64,000 nucleotides of DNA from Chitinibacter bivalviorum (GTDB taxonomy: Bacteria > Pseudomonadota > Gammaproteobacteria > Burkholderiales > Chitinibacteraceae). The DNA is taken from positions 2,728,001 to 2,792,000 of the forward strand of contig NZ_CP058627.1 in the NCBI RefSeq assembly GCF_013403565.1. The letters run 5' to 3'. Below the pieces are notes generated by a model. It was given only the letters and a program-made list of their open reading frames with translations. It searched no databases and was not told the origin of the DNA. How positions within the stretch are numbered: the stretch's first letter is position 1; each line of letters begins with the position of its first letter. Positions 8,203 to 17,712 of the stretch are shown one piece after another. Both the position numbers and the translations under genes were made by a program.

Positions 8203-8946
8203 TTAATTTGGCGCAGCGAGCGCCTTTTTGGCTTTCGCCGAAGCTTCCGATTGCGGGTATTTCTCGATAATCGTAATCAGATAATTGCGCGAGGCTTTTT
8301 TATCGCCCGTTGCTGCGGCTACGGAGGCCAAGCCCAGCAATGAATCAGGCGCTTTCGGATCTTCTGGCGCATTGGCAACGACATTATTGAATGCCACATT
8401 GGCCGATTTGTAGTCTTTGCTAAAGGCGTAGTTCATGCCCATCCAATATTGGGCGGCGGCCATTTTGTCGCTTTTTGGATAGTCCGCGGCAAAGCGCGTC
8501 CAAGCTGCATTGGCTTCTTTGAATTTCTTGCTTTGCACCAGCGCCACAGCGGCATCAAAGCTCTCTTGTTCGCTGAGTTTGGCTTCGGCCTTTGCTTCCA
8601 TCTTGGCTTGCTCGATGGTGCGCAGACGCGCATCCAGATCAACATACAGATCTTTCTGGCGTTTAACGGCTTCATCCAGATTAAATTGCATTACTTCATT
8701 GGCGCCGCGCAATTTGGCGATTTCTTCTTTTTGCGCATCAAGCTGGCGCACCAAATCCAGAACTCGCTTATTGCTAGCCTCTAGTTGCTCTAGGCGCTGT
8801 TGATTTTGCTGCTGCAAGTTTTGCACGCTGGCGGCAAGATCGGCGACTTGCTTGCGGGCGACATCGTCGTCAAATAGGCCAGCACTTGCTTGGGTGGCCA
8901 TCCCTGCCAATACCATGGCCATTAACGTTAGTTTCAATCGTTTCAT
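8203..8946 (-). CDS. cpoB: Cell division coordinator CpoB (YbgF)
   Basis: A 247-residue periplasmic protein. A signal peptide ends near TQASAG. A coiled-coil trimerisation segment rich in Q, L and E follows (about residues 35-115). A C-terminal TPR domain has the family sequence around FKEANAAWTRF and YWMGMNYAF. CpoB links TolA and the PBP1B machinery so that outer-membrane constriction keeps pace with septal peptidoglycan synthesis. It is the last gene of the tol-pal cluster. A hairpin inside a 49-bp repeat lies between pal and cpoB, which may uncouple its level from the rest of the operon. Confidence 0.92.
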   Translation of the reverse strand: MKRLKLTLMAMVLAGMATQASAGLFDDDVARKQVADLAASVQNLQQQNQQRLEQLEASNKRVLDLVRQLDAQKEEIAKLRGANEVMQFNLDEAVKRQKDLYVDLDARLRTIEQAKMEAKAEAKLSEQESFDAAVALVQSKKFKEANAAWTRFAADYPKSDKMAAAQYWMGMNYAFSKDYKSANVAFNNVVANAPEDPKAPDSLLGLASVAAATGDKKASRNYLITIIEKYPQSEASAKAKKALAAPN

Positions 8947-8958
8947 CTTTATATCTCA

Positions 8959-9007
8959 CGGTATATATGCATAACCCCCGCCATGGCGGGGGTTGAGGGC
9001 AATACGC
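8959..9007. repeat. 49-bp inverted-end repeat, copy 6
   Basis: CGGTATATATGC ... GGCAATACGC; 49 bp. Both ends have one changed base. The interior consists mostly of a long perfect GC-rich palindrome. It sits between pal and cpoB. Confidence 0.5.
8973..8994. terminator. Perfect 22-bp palindrome between pal and cpoB
   Basis: Two arms starting AACCCCCGCC meet at the centre, giving a very stable hairpin on either strand. There is no T run after it. It is more likely an mRNA-stability or partial-termination element within the tol-pal transcript than a full terminator. Confidence 0.55.
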
Positions 9008-9059
9008 CCTAGCGGTTTAAGCAAGCGCGTAGGCAGAGTGACGCAGCGAGGCAAGCAAC

Positions 9060-9602
9060 TTATTTGCTTTGTTCGCCGTAGTACACGATATCTGCGCGGC
9101 GATTACGTTCCCAAGCTTCGTCCGTATCGCCATTTTCCAATGGACGCTCTTCACCAAAGCTCACTGACTCGATTTGTGCTTCATTCACGCCCAAGGCGAG
9201 CAACAGTTTAGCGGTTGCATCGGCACGTTTCTGACCCAAGGCCAGATTATATTCTGCTGTACCGCGGTTGTCGGTATTGCCTTGCAAAATGATCTTGTAA
9301 TCACGGTGCTGCACCAAGAATTTGGCGTGTGCTTGCAACATTGCGTCGTAATCAGATTTCACGACAAAAGAATCAAAATCGAAATATACGCGGCGTTGCG
9401 ACAAGATATTGTTCGGGTCGGTCAGGCTAGGGTCGAGTTTTGAACCGCTGGTATTGGTCGTATCCACGGTTTTAATGTCGCTGGTATTGGCTGCAGGCGT
9501 CGCAGTCGGTTTGGCTGCATTGGGGTCAACGACTGGCGCAGGCGTGCTGGCACATGCGGCCAAAAGGGCGGTTAGCAATACACTTAAAGCGATCTTTTTC
9601 AT
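9060..9602 (-). CDS. pal: Peptidoglycan-associated lipoprotein Pal
   Basis: 180 residues. A lipoprotein signal with lipobox LLAAC places the acylated Cys at residue 17. A flexible Pro/Ala/Thr linker and a C-terminal OmpA-like domain (about 70-180) follow. The domain carries the peptidoglycan-binding pattern QGNTDNRGTAEYNLALGQKR. It anchors the outer membrane to the wall and binds TolB. ATG at 9602, with TGGAG upstream. It follows tolB closely in the minus-strand operon. Confidence 0.97.
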   Translation of the reverse strand: MKKIALSVLLTALLAACASTPAPVVDPNAAKPTATPAANTSDIKTVDTTNTSGSKLDPSLTDPNNILSQRRVYFDFDSFVVKSDYDAMLQAHAKFLVQHRDYKIILQGNTDNRGTAEYNLALGQKRADATAKLLLALGVNEAQIESVSFGEERPLENGDTDEAWERNRRADIVYYGEQSK

Positions 9603-9651
9603 GACAAAACTCCATTAATAAATAAATTCAAAACTCAAATTGCCGACCAAA

Positions 9652-10938
9652 TTAGCGCAACATCGGGCCCCAAGCTGGCTGGCGCACTTCGCCGCCTTGC
9701 GCTTTCAGGCGCTGCTTAACGCGACCATCGGTCGAAACAATCGCCAAAGTACCGCGACGACCTACGTCGGTTTCGTACAGAATCATCTGGCTATTGGGCG
9801 AGAACGATGGCGAATCATCGGCATTGGTATCGGTCAGCACCATGCTTTGACGGCTGGCCAAATCCATCACCGCCACGCGATAACCATTGCTGCGCGTGAT
9901 GTAGGTCATCGAACGGCCGTCGGGCGAAATTTTACCGCTGGCATTAAAGCCCCCCGAATTGGTCAAACGCACCGCATCGCCCCCCGCCAATGACTGGCGA
10001 TAAATCTGCGGGCTGCCACCGCGATCGGAGGTAAAGATAATGCTGCGACCATCGGCAGTGAAAGAAGGTTCCGTGTTAATTTCACCACTTTGCGTAATTC
10101 GACGCGCATTCGTGCCATCGACATTCACCACATAAACCTGGCTACCGAGGTCTTTACTCAATACCACGGCCAGTTGTTTGCCATCGGGTGACCATGCAGG
10201 CGCAGAGTTACTGCCTTTGAAATTAGCCGCTTCGATACGTTTACCCGTCGCCAACTCATGCACATACACAATTGGCTTTTCTTTCTCAAACGACACATAC
10301 GCGAGCTTGCCACCATCGGGCGACCATTTCGGCGACATGATCGGCATCCTAGATGCCAGCACCGTTTGTGCGCCATAACCATCGGCATCGGCCACCTGCA
10401 ATTGGTAACGACCCGGCGTTTTCAACACATAGGCAATGCGTGACGCAAAGACGCCCGATTTACCGGTGAGCTTGGCATAAATCATATCGGCGATCTGATG
10501 CGCCAAACGCCGTGTTTGATTGGCATTACCGCGCTTTTCAAAGGCAATCAGTTCTTGCTTGGTCGCCAAATCAACCAACCAGAAGCGCACAATGACTTGA
10601 TCTCCTTCGGGAATCACTTGCCCGACCAGCGCGGTTTGCGCGCCAGCGGCTTGCAATGCGCTTTGATTAATCTCATTGGGCGTAAAGGCCTGCAACGACG
10701 CATCGCCTGACACGCTGATAATCTTGAATAAGCCGCTATTGCCCAAATCGGAGGCCACCACCGGCGTAATCGCTTGGCTCAGGCCGATCTCGTTTTTAAA
10801 TGGCGCAATTGCAATGGGGTATTGCTGGCTACCCACGCCCACCACTTCGATCGACATATCCGCTTGCACCGAACCGGCGAGAAGCAGCATTGCGGCAATA
10901 AAGCCTCGTAAACATTGTTTCAAGCTGTTCATTTTCAT
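9652..10938 (-). CDS. tolB: Tol-Pal system protein TolB
   Basis: 428 residues with a signal peptide (about 1-26, ending VQA), an N-terminal alpha/beta domain, and a C-terminal six-bladed beta-propeller. The propeller shows as repeats such as SPKWSPDGGKLAYVS, APAWSPDGKQLAV, KISPDGRSMTYIT and SPSFSPNSQMILY. It is a periplasmic protein that binds Pal and TolA. The start codon overlaps the tolA stop by 4 bp (ATGA), so translation is coupled. Confidence 0.97.
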   Translation of the reverse strand: MKMNSLKQCLRGFIAAMLLLAGSVQADMSIEVVGVGSQQYPIAIAPFKNEIGLSQAITPVVASDLGNSGLFKIISVSGDASLQAFTPNEINQSALQAAGAQTALVGQVIPEGDQVIVRFWLVDLATKQELIAFEKRGNANQTRRLAHQIADMIYAKLTGKSGVFASRIAYVLKTPGRYQLQVADADGYGAQTVLASRMPIMSPKWSPDGGKLAYVSFEKEKPIVYVHELATGKRIEAANFKGSNSAPAWSPDGKQLAVVLSKDLGSQVYVVNVDGTNARRITQSGEINTEPSFTADGRSIIFTSDRGGSPQIYRQSLAGGDAVRLTNSGGFNASGKISPDGRSMTYITRSNGYRVAVMDLASRQSMVLTDTNADDSPSFSPNSQMILYETDVGRRGTLAIVSTDGRVKQRLKAQGGEVRQPAWGPMLR

Positions 10939-11861
10939 GGTTCCGCATATCCTTCTTTGAGACGGAATTTAATATTCCATGTTCGATATTCACCGCTAAA
11001 TGTTTGCCCATTTGGCAGCGAAGGGAATCGACCCAGATTTAAAATTGCGCGTTTCATCGCCGCAGCGTACGCAGGATCACCGGTATAGCCCAATTGCTCC
11101 AGTTGATCTTCGAGGATACTGCCATCGGGCAAGACCACCACCTTGAATTCAGCGGTAGGATTAGCTGATTTACCCTCTTGGTACACTGCCCGCGATTTGA
11201 TTAGTTGAATTAATTTTCCCTTGTAGCTTTCCAACCCTGCGGCGTTATTACCTGAACCTTTACCTGGCCCACCATTACCAACCGCTTTTGGATTATTGCC
11301 ATTACCACCCGGCTTGCCGCCCGCAGCGGCTTTGGCGTCGGATTTATTATTGCTGGCCACGACGTTATCCAATGACAAGGCAGCTTCCAGCTCCGATTGC
11401 TTTGGCGGTACTTTGGCTTTCGGTGCCGCAGTCGCTTTACTGACTGGCGCGGCAGTCGGCTTGGATACTGGCGTCGCTTTTGGCGCCGCAGTAGCCTTCG
11501 GTGTCGCCGTGGGTAGCGGCGTTGGCTTGGGCGTCACTTTAGGTGTCGCAGTCGGTTTGGCTGTGGGCGCTGGCGTCGTTTTGACTTTTTCAGTCGCGAT
11601 ATCAACCTTCTCGGGCACCACTTCAGGTTTAGGCGGCTCGACCTTCACCGGTTTGTTTTTGACCACGGGCTGAGGTGGCACTTCAGCTGGCGCAGCGGGC
11701 GGCGGCCCGCCCCAAAGCTCAACCACCACAGGGGTGGGCTTTTGCGTTTTCCATTGCACCGACAGTAATAAGGCCCCAAACAACACCACGTGCATCAACG
11801 CCGCCAGTACAAAAGACAGGCCGCGTTTTTCTTCGTGAGCGGGGTTATGGATGTGATTCAT
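10935..11861 (-). CDS. tolA: Tol-Pal system protein TolA
   Basis: 308 residues. A single N-terminal membrane helix (about 14-34) is followed by a long low-complexity linker of T, P, A, K and V. The linker contains many ATPK/TAAPK repeats (about 70-160) in place of the alanine-rich helix of E. coli TolA. A Gly/Asn-rich stretch and a C-terminal TonB/TolA-type domain (about 220-308) follow. It spans the periplasm and transmits energy from TolQR to TolB-Pal at the septum. The repetitive linker is a place where length variation between strains would be expected. Confidence 0.93.
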   Translation of the reverse strand: MNHIHNPAHEEKRGLSFVLAALMHVVLFGALLLSVQWKTQKPTPVVVELWGGPPPAAPAEVPPQPVVKNKPVKVEPPKPEVVPEKVDIATEKVKTTPAPTAKPTATPKVTPKPTPLPTATPKATAAPKATPVSKPTAAPVSKATAAPKAKVPPKQSELEAALSLDNVVASNNKSDAKAAAGGKPGGNGNNPKAVGNGGPGKGSGNNAAGLESYKGKLIQLIKSRAVYQEGKSANPTAEFKVVVLPDGSILEDQLEQLGYTGDPAYAAAMKRAILNLGRFPSLPNGQTFSGEYRTWNIKFRLKEGYAEP

Positions 11862-11870
11862 AGGGATTCA

Positions 11871-12287
11871 TTATTTAGGCTGCACCATCAAACCAACGCG
11901 GGCGATATTCGCTTGCTGGAGTTGATCCATGGTTTGTACGACCACTTCATATTTCACGTTTTTATCCGCCGAAATAATCACGGGTCGGTCGGTTTGCGTA
12001 CCCATTTTGGCTTTGATGGCCGCAACCAGTGCTGCCACATTGGCCTGTGGCTCTGCCTTGCTGCCCGGCGCATCAACGAGGCCAAGCGCGCCTTCGGCCG
12101 AGATTTCTACCGTCATTGGCTTGGCGGCCACTTCGATATTGGATTTGCCAACGCTGGGCAAATTAATCACCGACGGCGGCATCATGGGCGCGGCCACCAT
12201 AAAGATCACCAGCAGCACCAACATCACATCGATGTACGGTACGACATTGATCTCGCTTTTGGCGCGACGAGGGCGACGATTACGCAT
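11871..12287 (-). CDS. tolR: Tol-Pal system protein TolR
   Basis: A 138-residue ExbD/TolR-family protein. It has a short cytoplasmic basic N-terminus (MRNRRPRR), then one membrane helix preceded by the functional INVVPYIDVMLVLLVIFMV motif with the ion-channel Asp, and a periplasmic domain. With TolQ it forms the proton-driven motor. ATG at 12287. It lies 9 bp after tolQ and 9 bp before tolA. Confidence 0.96.
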   Translation of the reverse strand: MRNRRPRRAKSEINVVPYIDVMLVLLVIFMVAAPMMPPSVINLPSVGKSNIEVAAKPMTVEISAEGALGLVDAPGSKAEPQANVAALVAAIKAKMGTQTDRPVIISADKNVKYEVVVQTMDQLQQANIARVGLMVQPK

Positions 12288-12296
12288 ACCGCCGCC

Positions 12297-12977
12297 TTAA
12301 CGCACTTGGCGTTGCAAAACGTTAGAAAATTCTTCGATAAAAGTATCAAAGCGGTTTGCCAAACGATCAACGTCGTAGGCAAAACGGTTGTACGCCACCA
12401 CGGCCGGAATCGCAGCAAACAGACCAATCGCCGTGGCAACCAGCGCCTCGGCAATGTGCGGCGCAACGGTGGCCAGTGTTGCTTGACCAACATTACCCAA
12501 GCCTTTGAACGCGTACATAATGCCCCACACCGTACCAAACAGACCGATATACGGGCTCACCGAGCCGACCGAAGCCAGAAAAGCATTGTGTTTATCGAGG
12601 TAATCAAGCTCACGCTGGCAAGAAGCGCGCATCGCACGGCGCGTACCTTCCATCACATCCGACAGCTCCATGCCGCCCTTTTGACGCAATTTCAAAAATT
12701 CGCCAAAACCCGATTCAAAGATTTTTTCCATGCCGATGCTGTGGCTGCGTTTGACGTGCTCGTACAAACCGGCCAAATCCGAGCCGCTCCAGAAACGGTC
12801 TTCAAATTCTTCGGTGCTTTTTTTCGCTTTGGCGATCGTGAAATGCTTGCTGAAAATATGCCACCACGACATAAAAGACAGCGCCATCAAAATCACCATC
12901 ACCATCTGAACGACGAAACTCGCCTGCAATACGAGGCTTATGATCGACATATCTTGCACGCCAGCGCTGACATCCAC
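12297..12977 (-). CDS. tolQ: Tol-Pal system protein TolQ
   Basis: A 226-residue MotA/TolQ/ExbB-type inner-membrane protein with three helices. The TVWGIMYAFKGLG and AEALVATAIGLFAAIPAV segments line the ion path. I chose the GTG at 12977 because GGAG stands about 8 bp upstream; an ATG at 12950 would be slightly short. It is the first gene of the tol cluster as seen here. The acyl-CoA thioesterase gene ybgC, which often precedes tolQ, is absent. Confidence 0.95.
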   Translation of the reverse strand: MDVSAGVQDMSIISLVLQASFVVQMVMVILMALSFMSWWHIFSKHFTIAKAKKSTEEFEDRFWSGSDLAGLYEHVKRSHSIGMEKIFESGFGEFLKLRQKGGMELSDVMEGTRRAMRASCQRELDYLDKHNAFLASVGSVSPYIGLFGTVWGIMYAFKGLGNVGQATLATVAPHIAEALVATAIGLFAAIPAVVAYNRFAYDVDRLANRFDTFIEEFSNVLQRQVR

Positions 12978-13104
12978 GGGTAGTACTCCAAAAATAAAGG
13001 CTTGAGGTAGGAAAACCTTAAGCGATAAAAGTTCAGCTAATGTGAAAAGCTGCCAGAACTGGCACTAAAAAAGGCCGCACCAGCAAATAAATAGCTATTG
13101 TGCA

Positions 13105-13130
13105 TAAAAAATGCCCCTCTCGGGGCATTT
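13105..13130 (-). terminator. Rho-independent terminator after ruvB
   Basis: The minus strand reads AAATGCCCC GAGA GGGGCATTT followed by TTT. It isolates ruvB from the tol operon downstream. Confidence 0.85.
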
Positions 13131-13157
13131 AGCTTTGATTTTGTACGAAATTACCAA

Positions 13158-14201
13158 TCAATCTTCGCTCTTCGGGGCATTGAGTCCAAAGTGCGCATAC
13201 GCCCCCAAAGTCGCCATCCGCCCACGGGGCGTGCGCTGCATTAAGCCTTGCTGAATCAAGTAGGGCTCGACGACCTCTTCAATTGTATCGGTCGATTCGC
13301 CAATCGCTGCCCCGACGTTATCCAAGCCAACAGGGCCGCCGCCGAATTTCTCCAAAATCGCCAGCAGCAGCTTTCTATCCATCACATCGAGCCCCGCATG
13401 ATCAACATCGAGCATTTGTAACGCGGCATCAGCGACTTCACGCGTTACAACACCATCGTGCTTCACCTCGGCAAAATCGCGCACACGGCGCAGCAGGCGG
13501 TTGGCAATCCGCGGCGTTCCGCGCGAGCGGCGGGCGATTTCAAACGCGCCGTCGTCGGCCATTTCGACATTCAGCAAATTCGCCGAGCGGCTCACAATGC
13601 GCGTCAATTCTTCCGGCGTATAAAACTCCAGCCGCGCCACAATCCCAAACCGATCGCGCAGCGGATTGGTCAACATCCCTGCCCGAGTGGTCGCGCCGAC
13701 CAAGGTGAATGGTGGTAGATCCAATTTGACTGAACGCGCCGCAGGGCCTTCACCGATCATGATGTCGAGCTGAAAGTCTTCCAGCGCCGGGTACAAAATT
13801 TCTTCAACCACCGGCGAAAGGCGATGAATTTCGTCGATAAATAGCACATCGTGCGGCTCAAGATTGGTTAGCAATGCCGCCAGATCACCGGCACGCTCCA
13901 AAACCGGCCCCGAGGTTTGGCGTAAATTCACCCCCAATTCGCGCGCGATAATGTGCGCCAGCGTCGTTTTCCCCAGCCCCGGCGGGCCAAATAGCAGCAC
14001 ATGATCGAGTGCCTCGCCGCGTTTTTTCGCCGCCTCGATAAAAATCTCCAACTGGCCCCGAGCCTTCATTTGGCCGACGTATTCGTCGAGCAATTTGGGG
14101 CGCAGCGCGCGCTCGAGCTGCTCTTCATTATTCGAGAGCTTTTGCGCTGTAATCAGACGATCAGGCGGCGGAGCAGAAAATAGCGAGTCGGTTTCGATCA
14201 T
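13158..14201 (-). CDS. ruvB: Holliday junction helicase motor subunit RuvB
   Basis: A 347-residue AAA+ ATPase that drives branch migration with RuvA. Walker A is GPPGLGKTT and Walker B is DEIHRL. Sensor 1 is GATTRAG, and an arginine-finger region and a C-terminal winged helix follow. Length and start (ATG at 14201, MIETDSLFS) are typical. It is separated from ruvA by a small secreted-protein gene, so ruvA and ruvB are not adjacent here. Confidence 0.97.
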   Translation of the reverse strand: MIETDSLFSAPPPDRLITAQKLSNNEEQLERALRPKLLDEYVGQMKARGQLEIFIEAAKKRGEALDHVLLFGPPGLGKTTLAHIIARELGVNLRQTSGPVLERAGDLAALLTNLEPHDVLFIDEIHRLSPVVEEILYPALEDFQLDIMIGEGPAARSVKLDLPPFTLVGATTRAGMLTNPLRDRFGIVARLEFYTPEELTRIVSRSANLLNVEMADDGAFEIARRSRGTPRIANRLLRRVRDFAEVKHDGVVTREVADAALQMLDVDHAGLDVMDRKLLLAILEKFGGGPVGLDNVGAAIGESTDTIEEVVEPYLIQQGLMQRTPRGRMATLGAYAHFGLNAPKSED

Positions 14202-14237
14202 AACTAAACTTTAAAAATTGAGTGCCTCAATCCAGCA

Positions 14238-14882
14238 TTAAAAATAGCCCGACTTAAAATAGGGCTTCCCTGCTAGGCAATCTTTTACGGCAAGCAAATA
14301 AGAATCGGACCAAGCAGTCCAACGATCAATCAATTTCTTTCCTTTTTGATTGTCCTTGGCCTGCCAGTCCCCCGTCATGCCATATTGAGCAGGCAAAATT
14401 GCCACCTGCACCTGAACAAAACCATCGTGCCCATATTTTTTATATGCCGCATTCAATAATTCTGATTTGTCGCTGGTTTCACTGGTAAACACAGACGTAC
14501 ATTCAGGGAAATCATAAGAATCGTTATCTTGATTTGAAATCGCATTTTTAGGCACACAATCAACGCGCCATCGACTGCCAGTCATGTATCTCTCAGACGC
14601 ATTCACGACAAATACCAGCGTCTTTTTGTTGGGTTGCTGACTTACAAACAAGATCTGCCGAGAATTGGCATCTTTCTTCTCATCAGCACCTTTACCCCGA
14701 TTCACATTACCATCCTGCACATTGAGAACACGCCATGTTCCGCTTGGGAATGGAATGATGCGCCCATAAAGATCAAGCTCGCCCTCAACCACCTGCCCTT
14801 TTTCCAAACTTTGTCCATTCACAGGCTCAGCCCAAACCGAGCAAGAACCCAGCAGAAAAATCCAAAACAGTACTAGCTTCAT
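14238..14882 (-). CDS. Hypothetical secreted protein
   Basis: About 214 residues. A clear signal peptide (MKLVLFWIFLLGSCSVWA) is followed by a soluble domain with two Cys pairs that could form disulfides (DCVPKN, PECTSV, KDCLAGK). I recognise no family. It lies between ruvA and ruvB on the same strand, 36 bp before ruvB. Codon use looks more A/T-rich than its neighbours, which may mean a later insertion into an ancestral ruvAB pair. I infer a periplasmic location only. Start: ATG at 14882, at the signal peptide. Confidence 0.65.
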   Translation of the reverse strand: MKLVLFWIFLLGSCSVWAEPVNGQSLEKGQVVEGELDLYGRIIPFPSGTWRVLNVQDGNVNRGKGADEKKDANSRQILFVSQQPNKKTLVFVVNASERYMTGSRWRVDCVPKNAISNQDNDSYDFPECTSVFTSETSDKSELLNAAYKKYGHDGFVQVQVAILPAQYGMTGDWQAKDNQKGKKLIDRWTAWSDSYLLAVKDCLAGKPYFKSGYF

Positions 14883-14981
14883 GGCGTTGCGAACCCAAAA
14901 AATTGAGATAAGGCAGAAGTATCGCTGGTAACTGACATGGGCTACCAATGGTAAGAAGCAGCTCGTTGCAAATTAGCGCCA

Positions 14982-15575
14982 TCAACCTTTGGCCAATGAT
15001 TTCAGCGCCATCCGAATCCCATCGCTCACCGATGCATCCGCTGGCAGCGCTTTCATCGCCATATTCGCTTCGCGCTCGTTATAACCCAAGGCCAGCAAGG
15101 CATTCAGAATATCACTGCGATCGTCCGGCGTGGTGGCCAGCGGCAATTCGCCCGGCATCGATACCAAGCCGCCGGTGGCCAGCTTGCCGCGTAATTCGAG
15201 CACGAGGCGCTCGGCGGTTTTCTTGCCAATACCCGGCACGGCCGACAAGCGCTTGATGTCTTCAGATGCCACGGCCAGCGCCAACTCGTCGGCGGTCATC
15301 CCCGACAAGACGGCCAGTGCGATTTTCGCACCGATGCCGGAGACTTTGATTAGGGTGCGAAAGCTATTGCGCTCTTCACGCGTGGCAAAGCCGTATAAAA
15401 GCTGCGCATCTTCGCGCACAACAAGATGGGTAAAGAGGGTTGTCGCTTCGCCAAGGTGGGGCAACACATAGAAAGTGCTCATCGGCACATCAACTTCATA
15501 ACCGACGCCACCGACGTCGAGCAGAATTTGCGGCGGTTGTTTTTCGAGAAGCTTGCCAGTAAGACGACCGATCAT
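14982..15575 (-). CDS. ruvA: Holliday junction helicase subunit RuvA
   Basis: A 197-residue protein starting MIGRLTGKL. It has an OB-fold N-terminal domain, two helix-hairpin-helix motifs in the middle ([14 protein letters not shown] and [15 protein letters not shown]), and a C-terminal RuvB-contact domain with [11 protein letters not shown]. It forms tetramers on four-way junctions. I chose ATG 15575 over an upstream in-frame start because the family begins here. A 49-bp repeat and about 130 bp separate it from ruvC. Confidence 0.96.
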   Translation of the reverse strand: MIGRLTGKLLEKQPPQILLDVGGVGYEVDVPMSTFYVLPHLGEATTLFTHLVVREDAQLLYGFATREERNSFRTLIKVSGIGAKIALAVLSGMTADELALAVASEDIKRLSAVPGIGKKTAERLVLELRGKLATGGLVSMPGELPLATTPDDRSDILNALLALGYNEREANMAMKALPADASVSDGIRMALKSLAKG

Positions 15576-15707
15576 GATTTTGCTTTGCACAAGGCATCAA
15601 GGTGAACGAACGTACAGTATAGCGGCTTTAGGCAGTGAAAATCAAAATGGGGTGACATCACGACACAATTCTGCCGAACATAGACCTGATGCAAAATATA
15701 CCCAGCA

Positions 15708-15756
15708 AGGTATAAACACCAAATCAGGAAAAATTAACATTCACAGAGCAATACCC
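15708..15756. repeat. 49-bp inverted-end repeat, copy 7
   Basis: AGGTATAAACACC ... GAGCAATACCC; 49 bp. The last base is shared with the ruvC TAG stop. The right end GAGCAATACCC is identical to copies 8 and 9. The bases just left of it (ATATACCCAGCAA) resemble those left of copy 8 (ATATACCCAATAA). Confidence 0.7.
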
Positions 15757-16277
15757 TAGGCCATTCGTCCGCGTTTCATCGACATGCGATATGCTGCAAG
15801 CTGTTTGGCCGCACCGCCCTGATGCTGGGCGTGGGTGAGCGCGACACCAAGGGCATCGGCCGCATCGGCTTGCGGCACGCCCGACAGGCGCAAATGGCGT
15901 TGCACCATCAGCCCGACCTGCTCTTTATCGGCGTGGCCATTACCCACGACGGCTTGCTTGACTTGCAATGCGGTGTAGTCGGCCACCGGCAAACCCGCCA
16001 ACACCAAGGCCGCCACCGCAGCGCCACGCGCTTGACCGAGCATCAGCGTTGCGGCGGGGTTGACGTTGACGAACACCTGCTCCACCGCCGCTTCATTGGG
16101 TTGATAAGTGGCGATGATTTTGGCGATACCATCGAGAATAATTTTGATTCGCTCAGGCAGCGGCCCGCCCTGGGTTTTGATACAGCCTGAAGCGACATAA
16201 ACGCGATTCTGGCCAACAACGTCGATCACGCCAAAGCCAGTGGTGCGCGAGCCGGGGTCGATACCAAGGATGCGCAT
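15756..16277 (-). CDS. ruvC: Holliday junction resolvase RuvC
   Basis: A 173-residue RNase H-fold nuclease that cuts four-way junctions. The first catalytic Asp is in [16 protein letters not shown], an acidic Glu in AAVEQVF, and the closing Asp pair in [15 protein letters not shown]. Start: ATG at 16277, overlapping by one base the TAA of the TonB-like gene upstream (TAATG). The TAG stop abuts a 49-bp repeat, and the C-terminus (KRGRMA) ends right there. Confidence 0.95.
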   Translation of the reverse strand: MRILGIDPGSRTTGFGVIDVVGQNRVYVASGCIKTQGGPLPERIKIILDGIAKIIATYQPNEAAVEQVFVNVNPAATLMLGQARGAAVAALVLAGLPVADYTALQVKQAVVGNGHADKEQVGLMVQRHLRLSGVPQADAADALGVALTHAQHQGGAAKQLAAYRMSMKRGRMA

Positions 16278-17149
16278 TAATCCGACGTCAGCGTTTGACG
16301 CTCGAACGTCCACGTCCGAGTAATCACCAACACAGTCGCTGGTTTGCCCGTGGAATCCAGCAAATCATTGGGCAATTTAGAAAACGGCGCGGACATTTTT
16401 AGAATGCGCAATGCCGCCGCATCCAACTGCGGGTTGCCCGATGTTTTATCGATGGTTGAGCTCAGCATCGTGCCATCGGCACCGATTTCGACGGTCACGC
16501 GCAATTGGCCGTAAATTTTATTGCCCGTGGCATCGACTGGATACGCCATGGTGCCGACTTTCTCGATGCGTTGGCGCCAGCCATCCATATACATCGCCAC
16601 GCTAGTTTGCTTGGCGCGGGCACCGACAAAGGCTTTGCGCGGCTTGGATTGGTATTCGTGATTTTGCTTGGCAATTTGCGCAGCGAGGCCTGCGATTTCC
16701 TGCTCGCGCCGCGCCTGCTCTTTGAGCTCTTCCAGATCCAGCGTTTTAGCTTCGGGCTTGTCGGGCACATTTTTTGCGTCAGACGGCAGCTTGGTTGATG
16801 ATTTAAGTTGCGTCATCATCTGCGCGCTTTGGTCTTCGAGTTTTTTGAGCTTGGCTTCGACTTGCTCCAGCTCTGGCTCGGTTTTTTTCGATTTGGAAGG
16901 CAGTGGCGATTTCACGCGATGATCAGGTGCGTCGGTATTACCGCCGCCATCGAGATCGGCTTGTGCTTCGACTTCGGCGTTTTTAGGTTTGGTCGTGGTC
17001 TTCTGATTCACCAGCACTACATCAATCGGCTGCTGCGATAAGAGCTGGCGCGGATTGGGCAAGACTAATTTAATACCAAAAATAGGAAAGGCGTGTGCAA
17101 TCAGCGAAAGCACCATCGCTGTCATCATAAAACGTTGCCGCCGATCCAT
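16277..17149 (-). CDS. TonB-like energy-transducer protein
   Basis: 290 residues. A short N-terminal cytoplasmic stretch and a membrane helix (about 8-28) come first. A charged coiled-coil region rich in E, K and Q (about 85-165) follows. The C-terminal TonB/TolA domain reads [38 protein letters not shown] in short overlapping blocks. It probably spans the periplasm and passes force to an outer-membrane partner. No ExbB/ExbD genes adjoin it; TolQR nearby could energise it, which is inference. It ends in a one-base overlap with ruvC, an unusual pairing. Confidence 0.8.
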   Translation of the reverse strand: MDRRQRFMMTAMVLSLIAHAFPIFGIKLVLPNPRQLLSQQPIDVVLVNQKTTTKPKNAEVEAQADLDGGGNTDAPDHRVKSPLPSKSKKTEPELEQVEAKLKKLEDQSAQMMTQLKSSTKLPSDAKNVPDKPEAKTLDLEELKEQARREQEIAGLAAQIAKQNHEYQSKPRKAFVGARAKQTSVAMYMDGWRQRIEKVGTMAYPVDATGNKIYGQLRVTVEIGADGTMLSSTIDKTSGNPQLDAAALRILKMSAPFSKLPNDLLDSTGKPATVLVITRTWTFERQTLTSD

Positions 17150-17278
17150 CTTCGCTATCCCAAACTATTTTTCTCAATCGCGCGAGTGTAGCACAGCCGA
17201 CAACGCGACTTATCTCACTGACGCATCAAGTGTGAAGCAGAGTAGAATAGAATCACACTTTGCTAAGGAATGATGATA

Positions 17279-17584
17279 ATGCGCAACACTTTGATGGTTT
17301 TGGCTTTGCTATGCTCTAGCTCTGTTTTTGCCGCCGATGACGGCGCAAAAGTGGCGGCCAAATACAACTGTTTAGCCTGTCATTCGGTTGATCAGAAAAT
17401 CGTCGGGCCAGCTTACAAAGACGTTGCAAAGCGCTACAAAGGCCAGAAAGACGCGGAAACCATGCTGATGGCGGAAGTGCGAAAAGGCCTACCAGGCGGC
17501 AAATGGGGCAATATCCCGATGCCGGCACAGCAAATCGATGATAAAGATTTGCGCGTGATTATTCGCTGGGTTTTGGCGCAATAA
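17279..17584 (+). CDS. Small periplasmic class I cytochrome c (c551/c8 type)
   Basis: About 101 residues. A signal peptide (1-18) is followed by one haem attachment site CLACH at residues 31-35 and the axial Met in GNIPMPAQ near residue 81. It is probably an electron carrier to a terminal oxidase or reductase. I chose the ATG at 17279 because AAGGA at 17265-17269 sits 9 bp upstream; two in-frame ATGs at 17270 and 17273 lie too close to it. It is a single gene, divergent from the tonB-like gene. Confidence 0.92.
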   Translation: MRNTLMVLALLCSSSVFAADDGAKVAAKYNCLACHSVDQKIVGPAYKDVAKRYKGQKDAETMLMAEVRKGLPGGKWGNIPMPAQQIDDKDLRVIIRWVLAQ

Positions 17585-17712
17585 GACGCTAGATTTAATA
17601 TGAATGTCACGTAGCCCGTATTGCATTGCTCGGCGTTGTTGATTAAGCTGCGTGCCCTATTAGAGTTGCTTATTTTGTAAGCACTTAAGAATTGTCAAAA
17701 GCGAGAATAATC

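Noticed and set aside
11790..12983. Long plus-strand open frame of nearly 400 codons opposite tolR and tolQ
   Set aside because: It is antisense to two well-recognised genes, His/Arg-rich and without family features, and follows from their codon bias.
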